DNA of 64,000 nt, taken from Tolypothrix bouteillei VB521301 (GTDB lineage Bacteria > Cyanobacteriota > Cyanobacteriia > Cyanobacteriales > Nostocaceae). The stretch is taken from assembly GCF_000760695.4 (NCBI RefSeq), contig NZ_JHEG04000002.1, positions 124,001 to 188,000 on the forward strand, written 5' to 3'. The notes beneath the pieces were generated by a model. That model saw nothing but the letters and a program-made list of their open reading frames with translations, ran no database searches and was not told the DNA's origin. Positions 18,344-27,164 of this stretch are shown in pieces; the stretch's first letter is position 1; every line of letters begins with the position of its first letter. The translations under genes and the position numbers were made by a program.

Positions 18344-18372
18344 ACTATACCGAACGAACGGTACAGTGTCAA
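18344..18372 (-). promoter_or_regulatory. Sigma-70-type promoter with a TetR-type operator in the spacer
   Basis: On the reverse strand TTGACA (18372-18367) and TATAGT (18349-18344) are separated by exactly 17 bases. The inverted repeat TACCG(N6)CGGTA (18363-18348) fills the spacer, the classical layout for a repressor that blocks polymerase binding. The expected start lies about 60 bases before the flavoprotein ATG. TetR-family regulators commonly bind such TACCG...CGGTA palindromes; no regulator gene is adjacent, so it would act in trans. Confidence 0.75.
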
Positions 18373-18441
18373 TAAGTCAAACTATTTTATCAAAATGCCG
18401 CAATACCCCATCCGTCACGCAGTAGGAATTGAGCCACACCC

Positions 18442-20376
18442 TCAACTTAATGGTTGTTTCTCAACACTGGATTTTCCCTTTTTAGAAACCTTACGGGGAA
18501 TTAAAAATGGAGGCATGGGACAATCCAAAGTAATGACGATCGCCCGCAATAAATCAGCTTCTTGGGGAGTGACTTGATTATCAACCATCACGGTATGAGC
18601 GCAAGCATCAACCACTGCTTGCTTTAGTTTGGGACTGGCAAGGCGCAGGCGATCGAGGCTTTTCTTCATTCCAGCAAAGTTACAAGCGATCGGTACTTCT
18701 GGTTGTTCTTGTTGCCCTGGTTTAGGAAGTCTAAAAACCCCACTGCGAAATGCGTAGGTGGCAGCATCAGGTTGAGAGTGTCCGACTTTTGCTAGTGCAG
18801 AAAGCACGAGGATACAATCTGACCAAACCTCTTGTATGTTGTCAAATTGCTCGACTTTGGATGAAGACTCTGGATGGATGCAAGGTTCAAGACGGTGCCA
18901 CAGCACTAACTGCAACACAAATTCCCACAGTGACAAATCTCCACCCAATTTAATCAAACCCTTAATACATTTGCAGATTTGCTGGCACTCCTTAGGAGAC
19001 GATTGACGCAGTGCGGGTACTGCTAAATCCAAAAGAGGTAAGCGCATCCCGGAATCTAAAGAGGCTATTTGCTCAACAAACAATAGCGTTTCTTCTACTA
19101 ACTCCGCAGGTTGTACTTCTTTCAACCAGTCAAGTTGGCGATCGCGCACTTGCGCATTTGAATGATTTAATCCCAGTGCGTACACAATAGCTATTGCACT
19201 TTGTTGCTTTTGCACGCCCAATCGCAGGGACTCTGGTAAATCTGCTAGTATCTTTTGAGCATAAGTAAAATGCTCTGGAGCAACTCTTCCCACTTGGTTA
19301 ACAACCTGTTCTGGGGAAACAGAAGCACTCACGCTAGAACCCGTGCTAGAAGGGCTGCTACCAGCAAAGCCCATTGCTGATTCGTGAGAATGAGAAGGTT
19401 TGCGAGCATAAGTTCCAGATGGTTTGTAGTTCAAGCCACGGATGCGATGGATACGCTCGGAAAGAGGTGGATGAGTTGCTAACAGACTTTCCCAAAAAGA
19501 GATCTCAAGCGCATTGCCAAAAAACATATGACTTGCGGCTTCAGCTGCGGGAGAATAAAGCCCCGACCCCCTTCTTTCTAGCTTTTCAAGCGCCCCTGCA
19601 ATACCGTCAGCGTTACGGGTAAATTGGACGGCTGAAGCATCAGCAAGAAATTCTCGTTGTCGGGAAACGGCTGCTTTAATCAAGCGTCCGCAGAACAATC
19701 CCACACCTCCTATTAACATCAATCCCAAACCAAATGCCCACAAACCTTTGTTCTCGCTACGGTAGCTGCTGCGAAAACGCAGAATAAAGACTCCTGTTAG
19801 GTAAAGGAATAAAATGCCGTGGAGCAATCCTACCAAACGCAAATTCAGACGCATATCCCCATTGAGAATATGGCTGAACTCATGACCAATCACACCTTGC
19901 AACTCATCCCGGTTGAGTTGTTCCAGACAACCACGGGTGACTCCGATCGCAGCATCGTTAGGAGTAAACCCAGCAGCAAAAGCATTGATGCTCAATTCTG
20001 AGTCAAGGACATACACGAAGGGGACTGGAATGCCAGAAGCGATCGCCATTTCTTCTACAATATTCAACAGCTGCTGCTCGCTGGGATTTGCCATATCCGA
20101 TATCAGCAATCTTCCACCCAACTCTGTTGCGATCGCGCCTCCACCGTCGCTGAGACAAGCTATTTTATAAAAACTAGCTAGAGCGATGACAGCCGTTGTA
20201 ACACCTGCAACAATCAGAAATAATTGTGGATGCCACCAAATTCTGGGAGCCATGCGGAGAAAAAACAGCGTGACAATGTAAACTGCTCCAACAATTGCCA
20301 CTATTGATAAAACAAACAACGCGATTAACTGTTGAGTGTTTTGGCGTGCTCGATCCTGATTTTCAAAAAAATTCAT
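18442..20376 (-). CDS. M48 family zinc metalloprotease with C-terminal extension
   Basis: 644 aa. Two N-terminal transmembrane helices (about 17-41 and 52-71), then an HtpX/Ste24-like peptidase domain with the zinc motif HEFSH (H165, E166, H169) in GVIGHEFSHILNGD. Two further membrane helices follow (about 182-222), then FLADASA, the region supplying the third zinc ligand. The C-terminal 300 residues are soluble and end with a TerB-like helical segment (VDNQVTPQEADLLRAI). The lemA gene lies 6 bases upstream, and lemA-M48 pairs are common in bacteria, which suggests a joint role in membrane protein quality control (inference). Confidence 0.9.
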   Translation of the reverse strand: MNFFENQDRARQNTQQLIALFVLSIVAIVGAVYIVTLFFLRMAPRIWWHPQLFLIVAGVTTAVIALASFYKIACLSDGGGAIATELGGRLLISDMANPSEQQLLNIVEEMAIASGIPVPFVYVLDSELSINAFAAGFTPNDAAIGVTRGCLEQLNRDELQGVIGHEFSHILNGDMRLNLRLVGLLHGILFLYLTGVFILRFRSSYRSENKGLWAFGLGLMLIGGVGLFCGRLIKAAVSRQREFLADASAVQFTRNADGIAGALEKLERRGSGLYSPAAEAASHMFFGNALEISFWESLLATHPPLSERIHRIRGLNYKPSGTYARKPSHSHESAMGFAGSSPSSTGSSVSASVSPEQVVNQVGRVAPEHFTYAQKILADLPESLRLGVQKQQSAIAIVYALGLNHSNAQVRDRQLDWLKEVQPAELVEETLLFVEQIASLDSGMRLPLLDLAVPALRQSSPKECQQICKCIKGLIKLGGDLSLWEFVLQLVLWHRLEPCIHPESSSKVEQFDNIQEVWSDCILVLSALAKVGHSQPDAATYAFRSGVFRLPKPGQQEQPEVPIACNFAGMKKSLDRLRLASPKLKQAVVDACAHTVMVDNQVTPQEADLLRAIVITLDCPMPPFLIPRKVSKKGKSSVEKQPLS

Positions 20377-20382
20377 AGACTA

Positions 20383-20970
20383 TTAAAAAGACACGCGTGG
20401 CGCTGTTCTTATTTCTGGTGTGGCTTCTTGCAACAATGCTGCTGCAACAAAGTTAAAATTACCTGCCACAATGTTGCTAGGGAATGCTTCTAGTTTGGTG
20501 TTGTAAAGCGTTACCGAATCATTGTAAGATTGACGCGCAAAAGCGATACGATTTTCGGTTGAAGACAGTTCCTCCATCACCCGGCTCATGGTTTGATCTG
20601 CTTTCAACTCTGGATAAGATTCCGAAATGATTTGAATGCGACCCAATGCACCAGCCAAGGCAGCTTCAGCATTTTCCAGTTGCTGCATTGCTTGAGGATC
20701 GCCCGGATTTTGCGAAGCTCGACTACTTGCGGAGATAGCAGAATTCCGAGCAGCAATGACAGCTTCTAAAGTTTCCCGCTCGTGCTTGATGTAACCTTTA
20801 GCCGTTTCAACCAAATTCGGAATCAGGTCGTAACGACGCTTTAACTGGATATCAATTTGAGCGAAAGCGTTTTTGTAGCGATTCCGAAGTTTTACCAGGT
20901 CATTATAGCTGCTGACAATGATAACAGCTAAAGTGGCAATCAATACACCCAAAAAAATGACAATTCCCAT
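20383..20970 (-). CDS. lemA: LemA family protein
   Basis: 195 aa from the ATG at 20970, which puts the single N-terminal hydrophobic helix at residues 2-22 as in typical LemA proteins; a start at 21051 would add 27 atypical residues. The family core is evident: YNDLVKLRNRYKNAFAQIDIQLKRRYDLIPNLVETAKGY, followed by an ERETLEAVIAARN helix and the terminal YN..V..YN motif (SYNDSVTLYNTKLEAFPSN). It is a membrane-anchored four-helix protein of poorly known role. Likely first gene of an operon with the M48 protease. Confidence 0.9.
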   Translation of the reverse strand: MGIVIFLGVLIATLAVIIVSSYNDLVKLRNRYKNAFAQIDIQLKRRYDLIPNLVETAKGYIKHERETLEAVIAARNSAISASSRASQNPGDPQAMQQLENAEAALAGALGRIQIISESYPELKADQTMSRVMEELSSTENRIAFARQSYNDSVTLYNTKLEAFPSNIVAGNFNFVAAALLQEATPEIRTAPRVSF

Positions 20971-21121
20971 AATAGTTTTCAAGTATAAGTTTAAGTTATA
21001 TACAGCAAAAGTTACCTGCATATGACTATTGAGTTTAATGGCACTCTGCAAGGTTTGTCATCTGTATAATTTATTACGTATTTTTGCGAGTAAAATTATG
21101 TAGAAATCAGCAAGCTTGCTG

Positions 21122-21422
21122 CTACTTATCTAAAGTATTCGTGTAGCTAATGATTGCCCGATCTAGTTGTTCGCGGTGTTGTTCGTAGTATACCCATGCA
21201 GTGGTTAAATCATCAGTGGTTAGGGCAGGATAGTTCCGTAATAACTCTTTATCATCTGCTCCTTGTTGACCGAAAAGCGATCGGTGTCCACACAGGAATC
21301 CGTGTACTACGAATGCATGGCTGCCCACCACATACGTCAAATGTTACTTGAATTGGCTTGCTACTCAATCGCTCTTGCAAAAAGATACGCTCTTCTGAGC
21401 TAAGAGATTCGATTATCTGCAC
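21122..21422 (-). pseudogene. DUF433 antitoxin-like gene broken by a one-base frameshift
   Basis: Reading from a GTG at 21422, one frame gives SLSSEERIFLQERL and then CGGQPCIRSTRIPVWT, the hallmark GG.PCI..TRIPVW motif of DUF433. The frame is lost at about 21265-21260, where one extra T shifts reading. The continuation QQGADDKELLRNYPALT, which is the family C-terminal motif, is in the next frame and ends at 21122. DUF433 proteins are usually antitoxins paired with a DUF5615 toxin; no toxin follows here. A real inactivating mutation or a sequencing error could both explain it. Confidence 0.75.
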
Positions 21423-21607
21423 TATTGAATCTCATCGGTTAATACCTACTCACAATGCTGCATTTAAAGTAACGTCTTTTATCTCAGTTGAAACCCAATA
21501 CCCGAATTCGTCTGATTTGAAGAAAGTAATCTACCTTTTGCCTTCTCAACAAGCAAGATAACACCATTAAAATAGAATAAGACTACTATCATAACTGAAA
21601 ATACTCT

Positions 21608-21871
21608 ATGCAAATTACGATTGAAATTCCTGATGAAATTGCCAAGAGGTTAGACCAAGCATGGGGTGGTCTTTCTCATAGACTGTTAGAAGTAATTGTT
21701 GCAGATGCTTACCGTTGCGGGGAAATGAGTACATCTGAAGTTCGACAAATACTCCAGTTAAAGTCTCGTTTAGAAACCCATGCCTTCTTGAAACGGATGG
21801 GTGTTTATCTAAATTATGACGAGACTGAATTAGAAAGAGATATTCAAACTCTTAAAGAGTTTAGAGCATAA
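21608..21871 (+). CDS. UPF0175 family antitoxin-like protein
   Basis: 87 aa. It has the UPF0175 pattern: a short N-terminal strand (ITIEIPDEIA), then helices with LLEVIVADAYRCGEMSTSEVRQIL, and the C-terminal MGVYLNYDETELERDI motif, in which the Y.Y/LNYDE.EL core is diagnostic. UPF0175 proteins are DNA-binding-type antitoxins that typically precede a DUF3368 PIN toxin gene. That is the arrangement here, with the stop codon and next start overlapping by one base (TAATG), indicating translational coupling. Probably self-represses its operon (family inference). Confidence 0.85.
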   Translation: MQITIEIPDEIAKRLDQAWGGLSHRLLEVIVADAYRCGEMSTSEVRQILQLKSRLETHAFLKRMGVYLNYDETELERDIQTLKEFRA

Positions 21872-22263
21872 TGATTATTGTCTCTGATACTTCCCCAATT
21901 TGTTACTTGCTGCTAATCGATCGTATTGACATATTGCAAGAACTTTACCGTGTCATTATAATTCCCCAAGGTGTAGCTGATGAGCTAAATGCTCCTGAGT
22001 CACCCCTTGTTGTTCGGAATTGGATTGCTAAACCTCCCGATTGGCTACAAATTCAGACAGTACAAGTAGGTAAATTCTTAGGATTGGAAAAACTCGATCC
22101 TGGTGAGCGAGAAGCAATTTTATTAGCAGAGCAAATCAAAGCTGAATTGGTCATTTTAGATGATAAAGCAGCAAGACACATAGCTATAGAAAGAGGTTTA
22201 AAAATTATTGGATTGTTGGGTATTTTGAAAGATGCTGCTCCGCAATCCTCACAAATCAAATAG
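21871..22263 (+). CDS. DUF3368 PIN-like toxin, short C-terminus
   Basis: 130 aa PIN-like RNase domain. The acidic residues expected at the active site are visible: D in IVSDTSPICYL near the N-terminus, E in GEREAILLA (about residue 90), and D in VILDDKAAR (about 108). DUF3368 proteins are predicted toxins of UPF0175/DUF3368 modules. The usual family C-terminus after the GLLGIL segment (about 25-30 more residues) is missing; here the product ends with a divergent DAAPQSSQIK tail. The core looks intact, so activity cannot be excluded. Located at the left edge of the Septu-containing island. Confidence 0.82.
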   Translation: MIIVSDTSPICYLLLIDRIDILQELYRVIIIPQGVADELNAPESPLVVRNWIAKPPDWLQIQTVQVGKFLGLEKLDPGEREAILLAEQIKAELVILDDKAARHIAIERGLKIIGLLGILKDAAPQSSQIK

Positions 22264-22296
22264 GATCGCTATAGTTGAGATTAAAGGACAACGAAA

Positions 22297-23649
22297 ATGT
22301 GGGTAGAAAGCATAACGCTCTCGAACATTAAGTGCTTTCGAGAAGAAAAAATATTCTTTACTCATAAGCAAGCCACGGGTCAGAGAGCAAAACCTTATTC
22401 TTGGATTACTTTACTGGGTGAGAATGGAGTAGGAAAAAGTACGTTGCTGCAAGCACTTGCACTACTGTTAGCGGGTCCCGAAGCAGCGAAAGAACTTCTT
22501 CCTCGTCCTACTGGTTGGGTTCGCAACCCCTCTATTCCGGGAAAATTAAGTGCTGTTTTACACAAAGAAGAAACTGATGCAGGTAGTTTCGGGGAAGATA
22601 AAAGGAGGCATACATTTGCCTATTCTTACTTTGTAACAGGTGGAGTACCTGTCCAAGTAGGAAAAGAAAAGGAAACATACACTGAACCAGCACTCATTGA
22701 AGAACCCTCGAAAATCTTGAGTTGGTTGCGAACAAATGCTTTTGCTTCAGACAGTAAAGGGTGGTTTTCTGTCGGTTATGGAGCTTTTCGTCGATTAACT
22801 CGAGTGAGTCAAGTCTTGATACCTAGTTTAGAACCAGCAAAACGTTCTAGCAATTTCATTACTCAGTTTGATGAAGATAGTGCTTTAAGTTCTTTTGAAA
22901 GATGGATGGTCTATTTAGAATTTCGTATTGCTAAAAATCCAGAGGATGCTAAAGCGCGACGAATGCGAGAAGTAGGGGAAAAAGTTATTGAAAGTCTTCT
23001 TCCTGGAGATGCTCAAATCGCTGAAGTCACCATTGATGGTCTGATTCAATTCACAGTTAATGGTCAAAAGGTTTCAACTATTAATTTGTCTGATGGTTAT
23101 CGTAGCGTCATAGCCCTAGCAGGAGATTTAATCTGGCGATTGCTTCAAGCTTTTCCAGATTTGGAAGATCCAACCCAAGCATCTGGTGTAGTTTTAATAG
23201 ATGAGTTAGATATTCACTTACACCCATCATGGCAAAGACAAATTGCTGGTTGGTTGCGGCAGGTTTTTCCCTATCTTCAATTTATTGTTGCCACCCATAG
23301 TCCTTTAGTAGCCGCAGGAGGAGGAGACGATGCTTTAACTTTGCGCTTAGAATTGGTAAACGGTGAAATTGAGGTTAAACAAGTTCAAAATGTATCAGCT
23401 TACGATTCTGACTCTATTTTAAGAAGCTCTGCTTTTGGTTTAGAATCTACTTACTCCCCGGAAACTCAAGCGAAAATGAATCGTTATTACGAACTTAGGG
23501 ATAAAAGAGACAACCTTTTAGAACAAGAATCTAAGGAGTACGAACATTTAAGGCAATTTATGAAAGCAGCACAACCTGTTGGCGGTCTTCCCGAACCAGG
23601 GAGTTTAGAAGCTCGAACTAGAGCTTTCTTGGAGGCAAATTTGCCTTGA
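22297..23649 (+). CDS. ptuA: Septu-type defence ATPase (PtuA-like)
   Basis: 450 aa SMC/RecF-like ABC ATPase. It has the N-terminal ITLSNIKCF strand, Walker A GENGVGKS (41-48), a signature-like LSDGYRS (about 264), and Walker B VVLIDELDIHLHP followed by the H-loop ATHSPL. This is the compact ATPase type found in Septu (PtuA) and related OLD/retron-linked systems. The next gene, overlapping by four bases, encodes the TIGR02646-type HNH protein that is the defining Septu partner. In known Septu systems PtuA assembles into a complex that holds and controls the PtuB nuclease during phage infection. Flanking toxin-antitoxin genes agree with a defence island. Confidence 0.85.
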   Translation: MWVESITLSNIKCFREEKIFFTHKQATGQRAKPYSWITLLGENGVGKSTLLQALALLLAGPEAAKELLPRPTGWVRNPSIPGKLSAVLHKEETDAGSFGEDKRRHTFAYSYFVTGGVPVQVGKEKETYTEPALIEEPSKILSWLRTNAFASDSKGWFSVGYGAFRRLTRVSQVLIPSLEPAKRSSNFITQFDEDSALSSFERWMVYLEFRIAKNPEDAKARRMREVGEKVIESLLPGDAQIAEVTIDGLIQFTVNGQKVSTINLSDGYRSVIALAGDLIWRLLQAFPDLEDPTQASGVVLIDELDIHLHPSWQRQIAGWLRQVFPYLQFIVATHSPLVAAGGGDDALTLRLELVNGEIEVKQVQNVSAYDSDSILRSSAFGLESTYSPETQAKMNRYYELRDKRDNLLEQESKEYEHLRQFMKAAQPVGGLPEPGSLEARTRAFLEANLP

Positions 23650-24485
23650 TACCCGTATCTAGACCAAAACAACCACCAACAGTTTTAAAACGAAATGCTG
23701 CGAAATGGTTAGCAAATTTGCAGGCAGCTATAGCTCATTTACAGACTGTTAAAGCTAATCCTACTGCTACAAGAGAAGAAATAGCTAAAGCTGAAAAAAA
23801 TATTGAAAAGGCGAAGAATAAGTATAGACATAAGGAAATTAAAGACTTGTTGGAGCAAATGTTTTATGGGAAATGCGCTTACTGTGAAAGTAAAGTGACC
23901 ACTACAGGATATGGGGATATCGAACACTTTTGCCCAAAAGTTAACCCAAGATGCATTCATTTGACGTTTGAGTGGAGTAATCTTTTACTTTCCTGTGAGA
24001 AATGTAATGATGCCAGTCACAAAGGTACACAATTTCCTCTGGATTCAAATGGCAAATCTATGTTAATAAATCCAACTGATAGTGTTACAGATATTAATAA
24101 ACATCTTCATTTTTCTTGGGATAATGTAGATGGCGCAATAGTCATCGGTCTTGATACACGAGGAAAAGTGGTTGAGCAAGTTTTCGATCTAAACTCTATT
24201 CGTGGTACTAGAAAAGAACTCATAAAGCATCGAACTAAATACGTCCAACAAATACTAAGTATACTAACAATTGCTTTGCAAACTGGTAACTCTCAAGCAA
24301 TAGCATTGCTTTTAGAGCATTGCCAGCCAAGCGCTGAATACAGTGCTTTTGCTCGTATTCACGTTCTCCCCATTCTTGCTCATCATTTTCAAGAACCAGA
24401 TGCGATCGCACTTCTAAAAGAATTCAGCAAGCAAAGCTCAGAGTATGCAGCATTTGTTCGTGTTGACGAATTGCCTAGTATATGA
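23646..24485 (+). CDS. ptuB: Septu-type HNH endonuclease (PtuB-like)
   Basis: 279 aa. The HNH/zinc core is clear: FYGKCAYCES (C77, C80), DIEHFCPK (H94), then WSNLLLSCEKCN (C117, C120) and FPLD, matching the TIGR02646 family to which PtuB belongs. An N-terminal helical/coiled region (about 20-70) may contact the ATPase. Translation starts at a TTG overlapping the ptuA stop codon, with GGAGG ten bases upstream, so the two products are coupled. The C-terminal part contains two similar SAEYSAFARIHVLP / SSEYAAFVRVDELP segments, an internal duplication. Role: nucleic-acid cleavage in anti-phage defence (family knowledge). Confidence 0.85.
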   Translation: MIPVSRPKQPPTVLKRNAAKWLANLQAAIAHLQTVKANPTATREEIAKAEKNIEKAKNKYRHKEIKDLLEQMFYGKCAYCESKVTTTGYGDIEHFCPKVNPRCIHLTFEWSNLLLSCEKCNDASHKGTQFPLDSNGKSMLINPTDSVTDINKHLHFSWDNVDGAIVIGLDTRGKVVEQVFDLNSIRGTRKELIKHRTKYVQQILSILTIALQTGNSQAIALLLEHCQPSAEYSAFARIHVLPILAHHFQEPDAIALLKEFSKQSSEYAAFVRVDELPSI

Positions 24486-24594
24486 AGACAGAAGTTTGGA
24501 GGCAGATAGCACAAAAGCTTTTATGTCTTGCAATTCTTATAAATTAGAGAAAAACAGCGCAATGACATAAAGTACTAAATTTAGTTACTAGAAT

Positions 24595-25863
24595 TTATTG
24601 TTTTTTTGCTTTAAAGTACCAGTAAAGGTTAGCAACAGTTAAGTCCGGTAATTCTTGCCAATTAGAAGGAGCAAAACCTTTGTATTTAGTTGCTAACGCT
24701 TGTTGAGTTATATAAGTTTCGTACTCCTTCCGTGAATTAGGTAGAATCATAAATTTTAGTTGATCCCGTAGAGATAAATAATGTGATTTTTGCTTTAACC
24801 GATCGTAAAGTGAGATTTCTTCAGGTTCAGCTATCTGTATTGTGTTTTGATTATCTTCGTAAACCTCATCAAATTGATTATTTGACTTTGCTATCAATTG
24901 CCTTTCATCTGGAGATAAACTTTGTATCCAATCAACATGATGTTGCCAAGATTCTAATAAGATTAAATCACGATCGCAAATTTGAGCGATTTCCGGAAAT
25001 AGAAAATCTAGTTCTTCTTCAGATTCACATTGCTCTACAACAGAGAGGCTATCTTGACGGATTTTCTCCTGAAGTTGGATGAGGCGATCGCTTACAGCAG
25101 TAGGCTGGTTCTGCAACTGATATGTTAAGATAATAGTCTGATCGATAGCCCAAGAACATTCAACTCTACGAAGATATCCAGCTGCACGCGTTTCAGATAA
25201 CAAGTGCTGATTTCGATATTGTTCTAAAGCATCTGTTAATAAATGCCGTGCGGTTGCTAAATCAGTATTTCGGATACTCGCCTCTGTCTTTAAAGCAGTT
25301 TTAATTAAATTAAGTGCTGCCTGAAATTTCCCATATGCCTGAATCATAACTAAACGATGTTGCTCAAACTTAATATCTTGAGCAACTCTATCAATATGAT
25401 TGATGATTTCTTTACCCCGATCGTCTAAAGCTTTTTTTAAATCAATAAATCCATGTTTAACTTCCAATTTCAATTGCTTTATATCTTCTCTTAATCTCAA
25501 TATTTGGTGCAAGTTTACTGCTGACAGTGCCAATCCTGCTACAGCTCCTACACCAATCAAAGCTGTAGTTGCTTGCAAAACACTAATATTAGTGTTGATG
25601 GTAGTCAAGCTTGACTGAATTAAATCCAGTTTTTCATAAGTTTTTTGAAAACCTCTATGAACTTGAATCATCTGTGCGCTATCCATGATCAACTGTGGAA
25701 GAGCTAAAAATGGCTCAGTTATTACACCAACAGCATGACCAACAATATGACCTGTGTTTGCATCTCTAACCATACTCAGTGGAATCCCTGAGGATGATAC
25801 AACTTGTTTAAGAGTACCATTAGCAAGACCAATCATATGTTCTGGGCGAAATACAAAAAACAT
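24595..25863 (-). CDS. Unrecognised helical membrane protein beside Septu
   Basis: About 422 aa from the ATG at 25863 (an in-frame TTG at 25905 would add 14 residues). No family recognised. Predicted from sequence: an N-terminal segment with small and hydrophobic residues, an amphipathic helix (about 70-95), one strong hydrophobic helix (about 96-118, rich in A, G, V, L), then a long charged coiled coil (LREDIKQLKLEVKHGFIDLK) and a helical C-terminal half. A hydrophobic hairpin or helix flanked by coiled coils is the layout of membrane-attacking or membrane-bound effector proteins, but this is inference only. It is divergent from another unrecognised helical gene 85 bases away and converges with ptuB. 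Confidence 0.7.
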   Translation of the reverse strand: MFFVFRPEHMIGLANGTLKQVVSSSGIPLSMVRDANTGHIVGHAVGVITEPFLALPQLIMDSAQMIQVHRGFQKTYEKLDLIQSSLTTINTNISVLQATTALIGVGAVAGLALSAVNLHQILRLREDIKQLKLEVKHGFIDLKKALDDRGKEIINHIDRVAQDIKFEQHRLVMIQAYGKFQAALNLIKTALKTEASIRNTDLATARHLLTDALEQYRNQHLLSETRAAGYLRRVECSWAIDQTIILTYQLQNQPTAVSDRLIQLQEKIRQDSLSVVEQCESEEELDFLFPEIAQICDRDLILLESWQHHVDWIQSLSPDERQLIAKSNNQFDEVYEDNQNTIQIAEPEEISLYDRLKQKSHYLSLRDQLKFMILPNSRKEYETYITQQALATKYKGFAPSNWQELPDLTVANLYWYFKAKKQ

Positions 25864-25948
25864 AGTACTTAATTTGATTAGTATTTGAAAAATTATTGAT
25901 TTCAATTGTATTAATTAAGAGCTACGAAAAGCATCGGAGATTACACGG

Positions 25949-26989
25949 ATGAATGAATATTTAATGAGCTTTCAAAGGATTACTCAATCTATAGAGCCAG
26001 TTTTGAAGAATGAACAAAACTCACCAGAAACTAAGCAATCTGTAGCTCAGTTGAAACAATCTTTTACCCCCTGTTTTAAAGAAATTCAGCAATCAGCTAC
26101 TCGACTCAAAACTTTGATGAAAGTATGTTTTGATGATTTGGCTCATACTGAGGACGTTTGGGATAGCAAGCAAAGAGTAGCTGAAATATCTACTTATGAA
26201 ATATGGGGAAAAATAGGAGATGTAAGTGGGTGTAATATTAGAGTACGTCATTTAAGCAGACAATATAAATCTGAAGTGATTAACCAAGTTAAGAATGATT
26301 GGTACAAACGAGAATTGCTGATTAAAGACAAACATTTTTATGATAATAAGCAGAAATTCAAAAATGCGTTAAGTGTTTTTGAAAAGGATAGCTTTATTAT
26401 AAGGTTACGTTGTGAATTACAAGCTCAGATAAAAGTATTACAAAGCGTTATTATCGATAGTATCAACTTACTCGTCGGGAGCGAACTTGAAACTCACATC
26501 CCATTTCTTCAAAGATGTATTGGACAATTAGATAAACAACAGGCAAAAGAACTGGTTACTCAGTTTAACTCAATTGCTTCAACAATAGCTAATCTAGTCG
26601 AAAGAGCATTTAGCGAACGCTTTTATATTCTCCCCGTAAATGTTAAATCTTTGGTTGATGCTTTGGACAATACCGCCGATACTTTAGCCAAGCAGGGTGT
26701 TTTAGGTATTAGTTGGGAGCAGTTTGATAAATGCTCGAAGGAAGTTTTGACAAAATTGGAAACAATTGTTACTACTATTTTTGATGAGTTTGTCAAATTA
26801 GTTGAACAAGCAGTTGAGCAAGGACTAACATTTTACAGTGATTTCCTCGATCGACAAGTCAGGTATCGTCAAGAAACAATAGAACAACGTGAAGCGGAAA
26901 AAGCTTGGATTGACGAGCAGTATCGGGAATTGATGCGAGTGCAGGATGGAATTGACGCAATTTTATTGGGTAGCACAAACTATACGTAG
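25949..26989 (+). CDS. Unrecognised coiled-coil protein
   Basis: 346 aa, no recognised family. The sequence is almost entirely helical: heptad-like stretches near the N-terminus (QSVAQLKQS, EIQQSATRLKTLMK), a middle with SELETHIPFLQRCIGQLD, and a C-terminal helix rich in E, Q and R (RQETIEQREAEKAWIDEQYREL). No membrane segment, signal peptide or NTPase motif. Its start is 85 bases from the divergent membrane-type protein, so they share a promoter region and probably act together. The position next to ptuAB and toxin-antitoxin genes suggests a defence or conflict role (inference). Confidence 0.7.
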   Translation: MNEYLMSFQRITQSIEPVLKNEQNSPETKQSVAQLKQSFTPCFKEIQQSATRLKTLMKVCFDDLAHTEDVWDSKQRVAEISTYEIWGKIGDVSGCNIRVRHLSRQYKSEVINQVKNDWYKRELLIKDKHFYDNKQKFKNALSVFEKDSFIIRLRCELQAQIKVLQSVIIDSINLLVGSELETHIPFLQRCIGQLDKQQAKELVTQFNSIASTIANLVERAFSERFYILPVNVKSLVDALDNTADTLAKQGVLGISWEQFDKCSKEVLTKLETIVTTIFDEFVKLVEQAVEQGLTFYSDFLDRQVRYRQETIEQREAEKAWIDEQYRELMRVQDGIDAILLGSTNYT

Positions 26990-27073
26990 CAAGTGGGGTA
27001 ATGGGTAGCATCAGAGGTGTTTTCTGGCATTTGGGGAAATGATGAAGTTGCAGACAAGTATTTCCGTAATTGT

Positions 27074-27105
27074 GAAATAAAAAGCCTGGTAATAGAAACC
27101 AGGCT
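27074..27105 (-). terminator. Rho-independent terminator of the reverse-strand small gene
   Basis: Inverted repeat AGCCTGGT (27083-27090) / ACCAGGCT (27098-27105). Read on the reverse strand it is followed by TTTTATTT, so it fits termination of the gene ending at 27165. Confidence 0.65.
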
Positions 27106-27164
27106 ACAAACTTTGAGTTCTAGCATAATAAGTACTTTTTCTTCCTCTAGTTTGTACAATTGCA

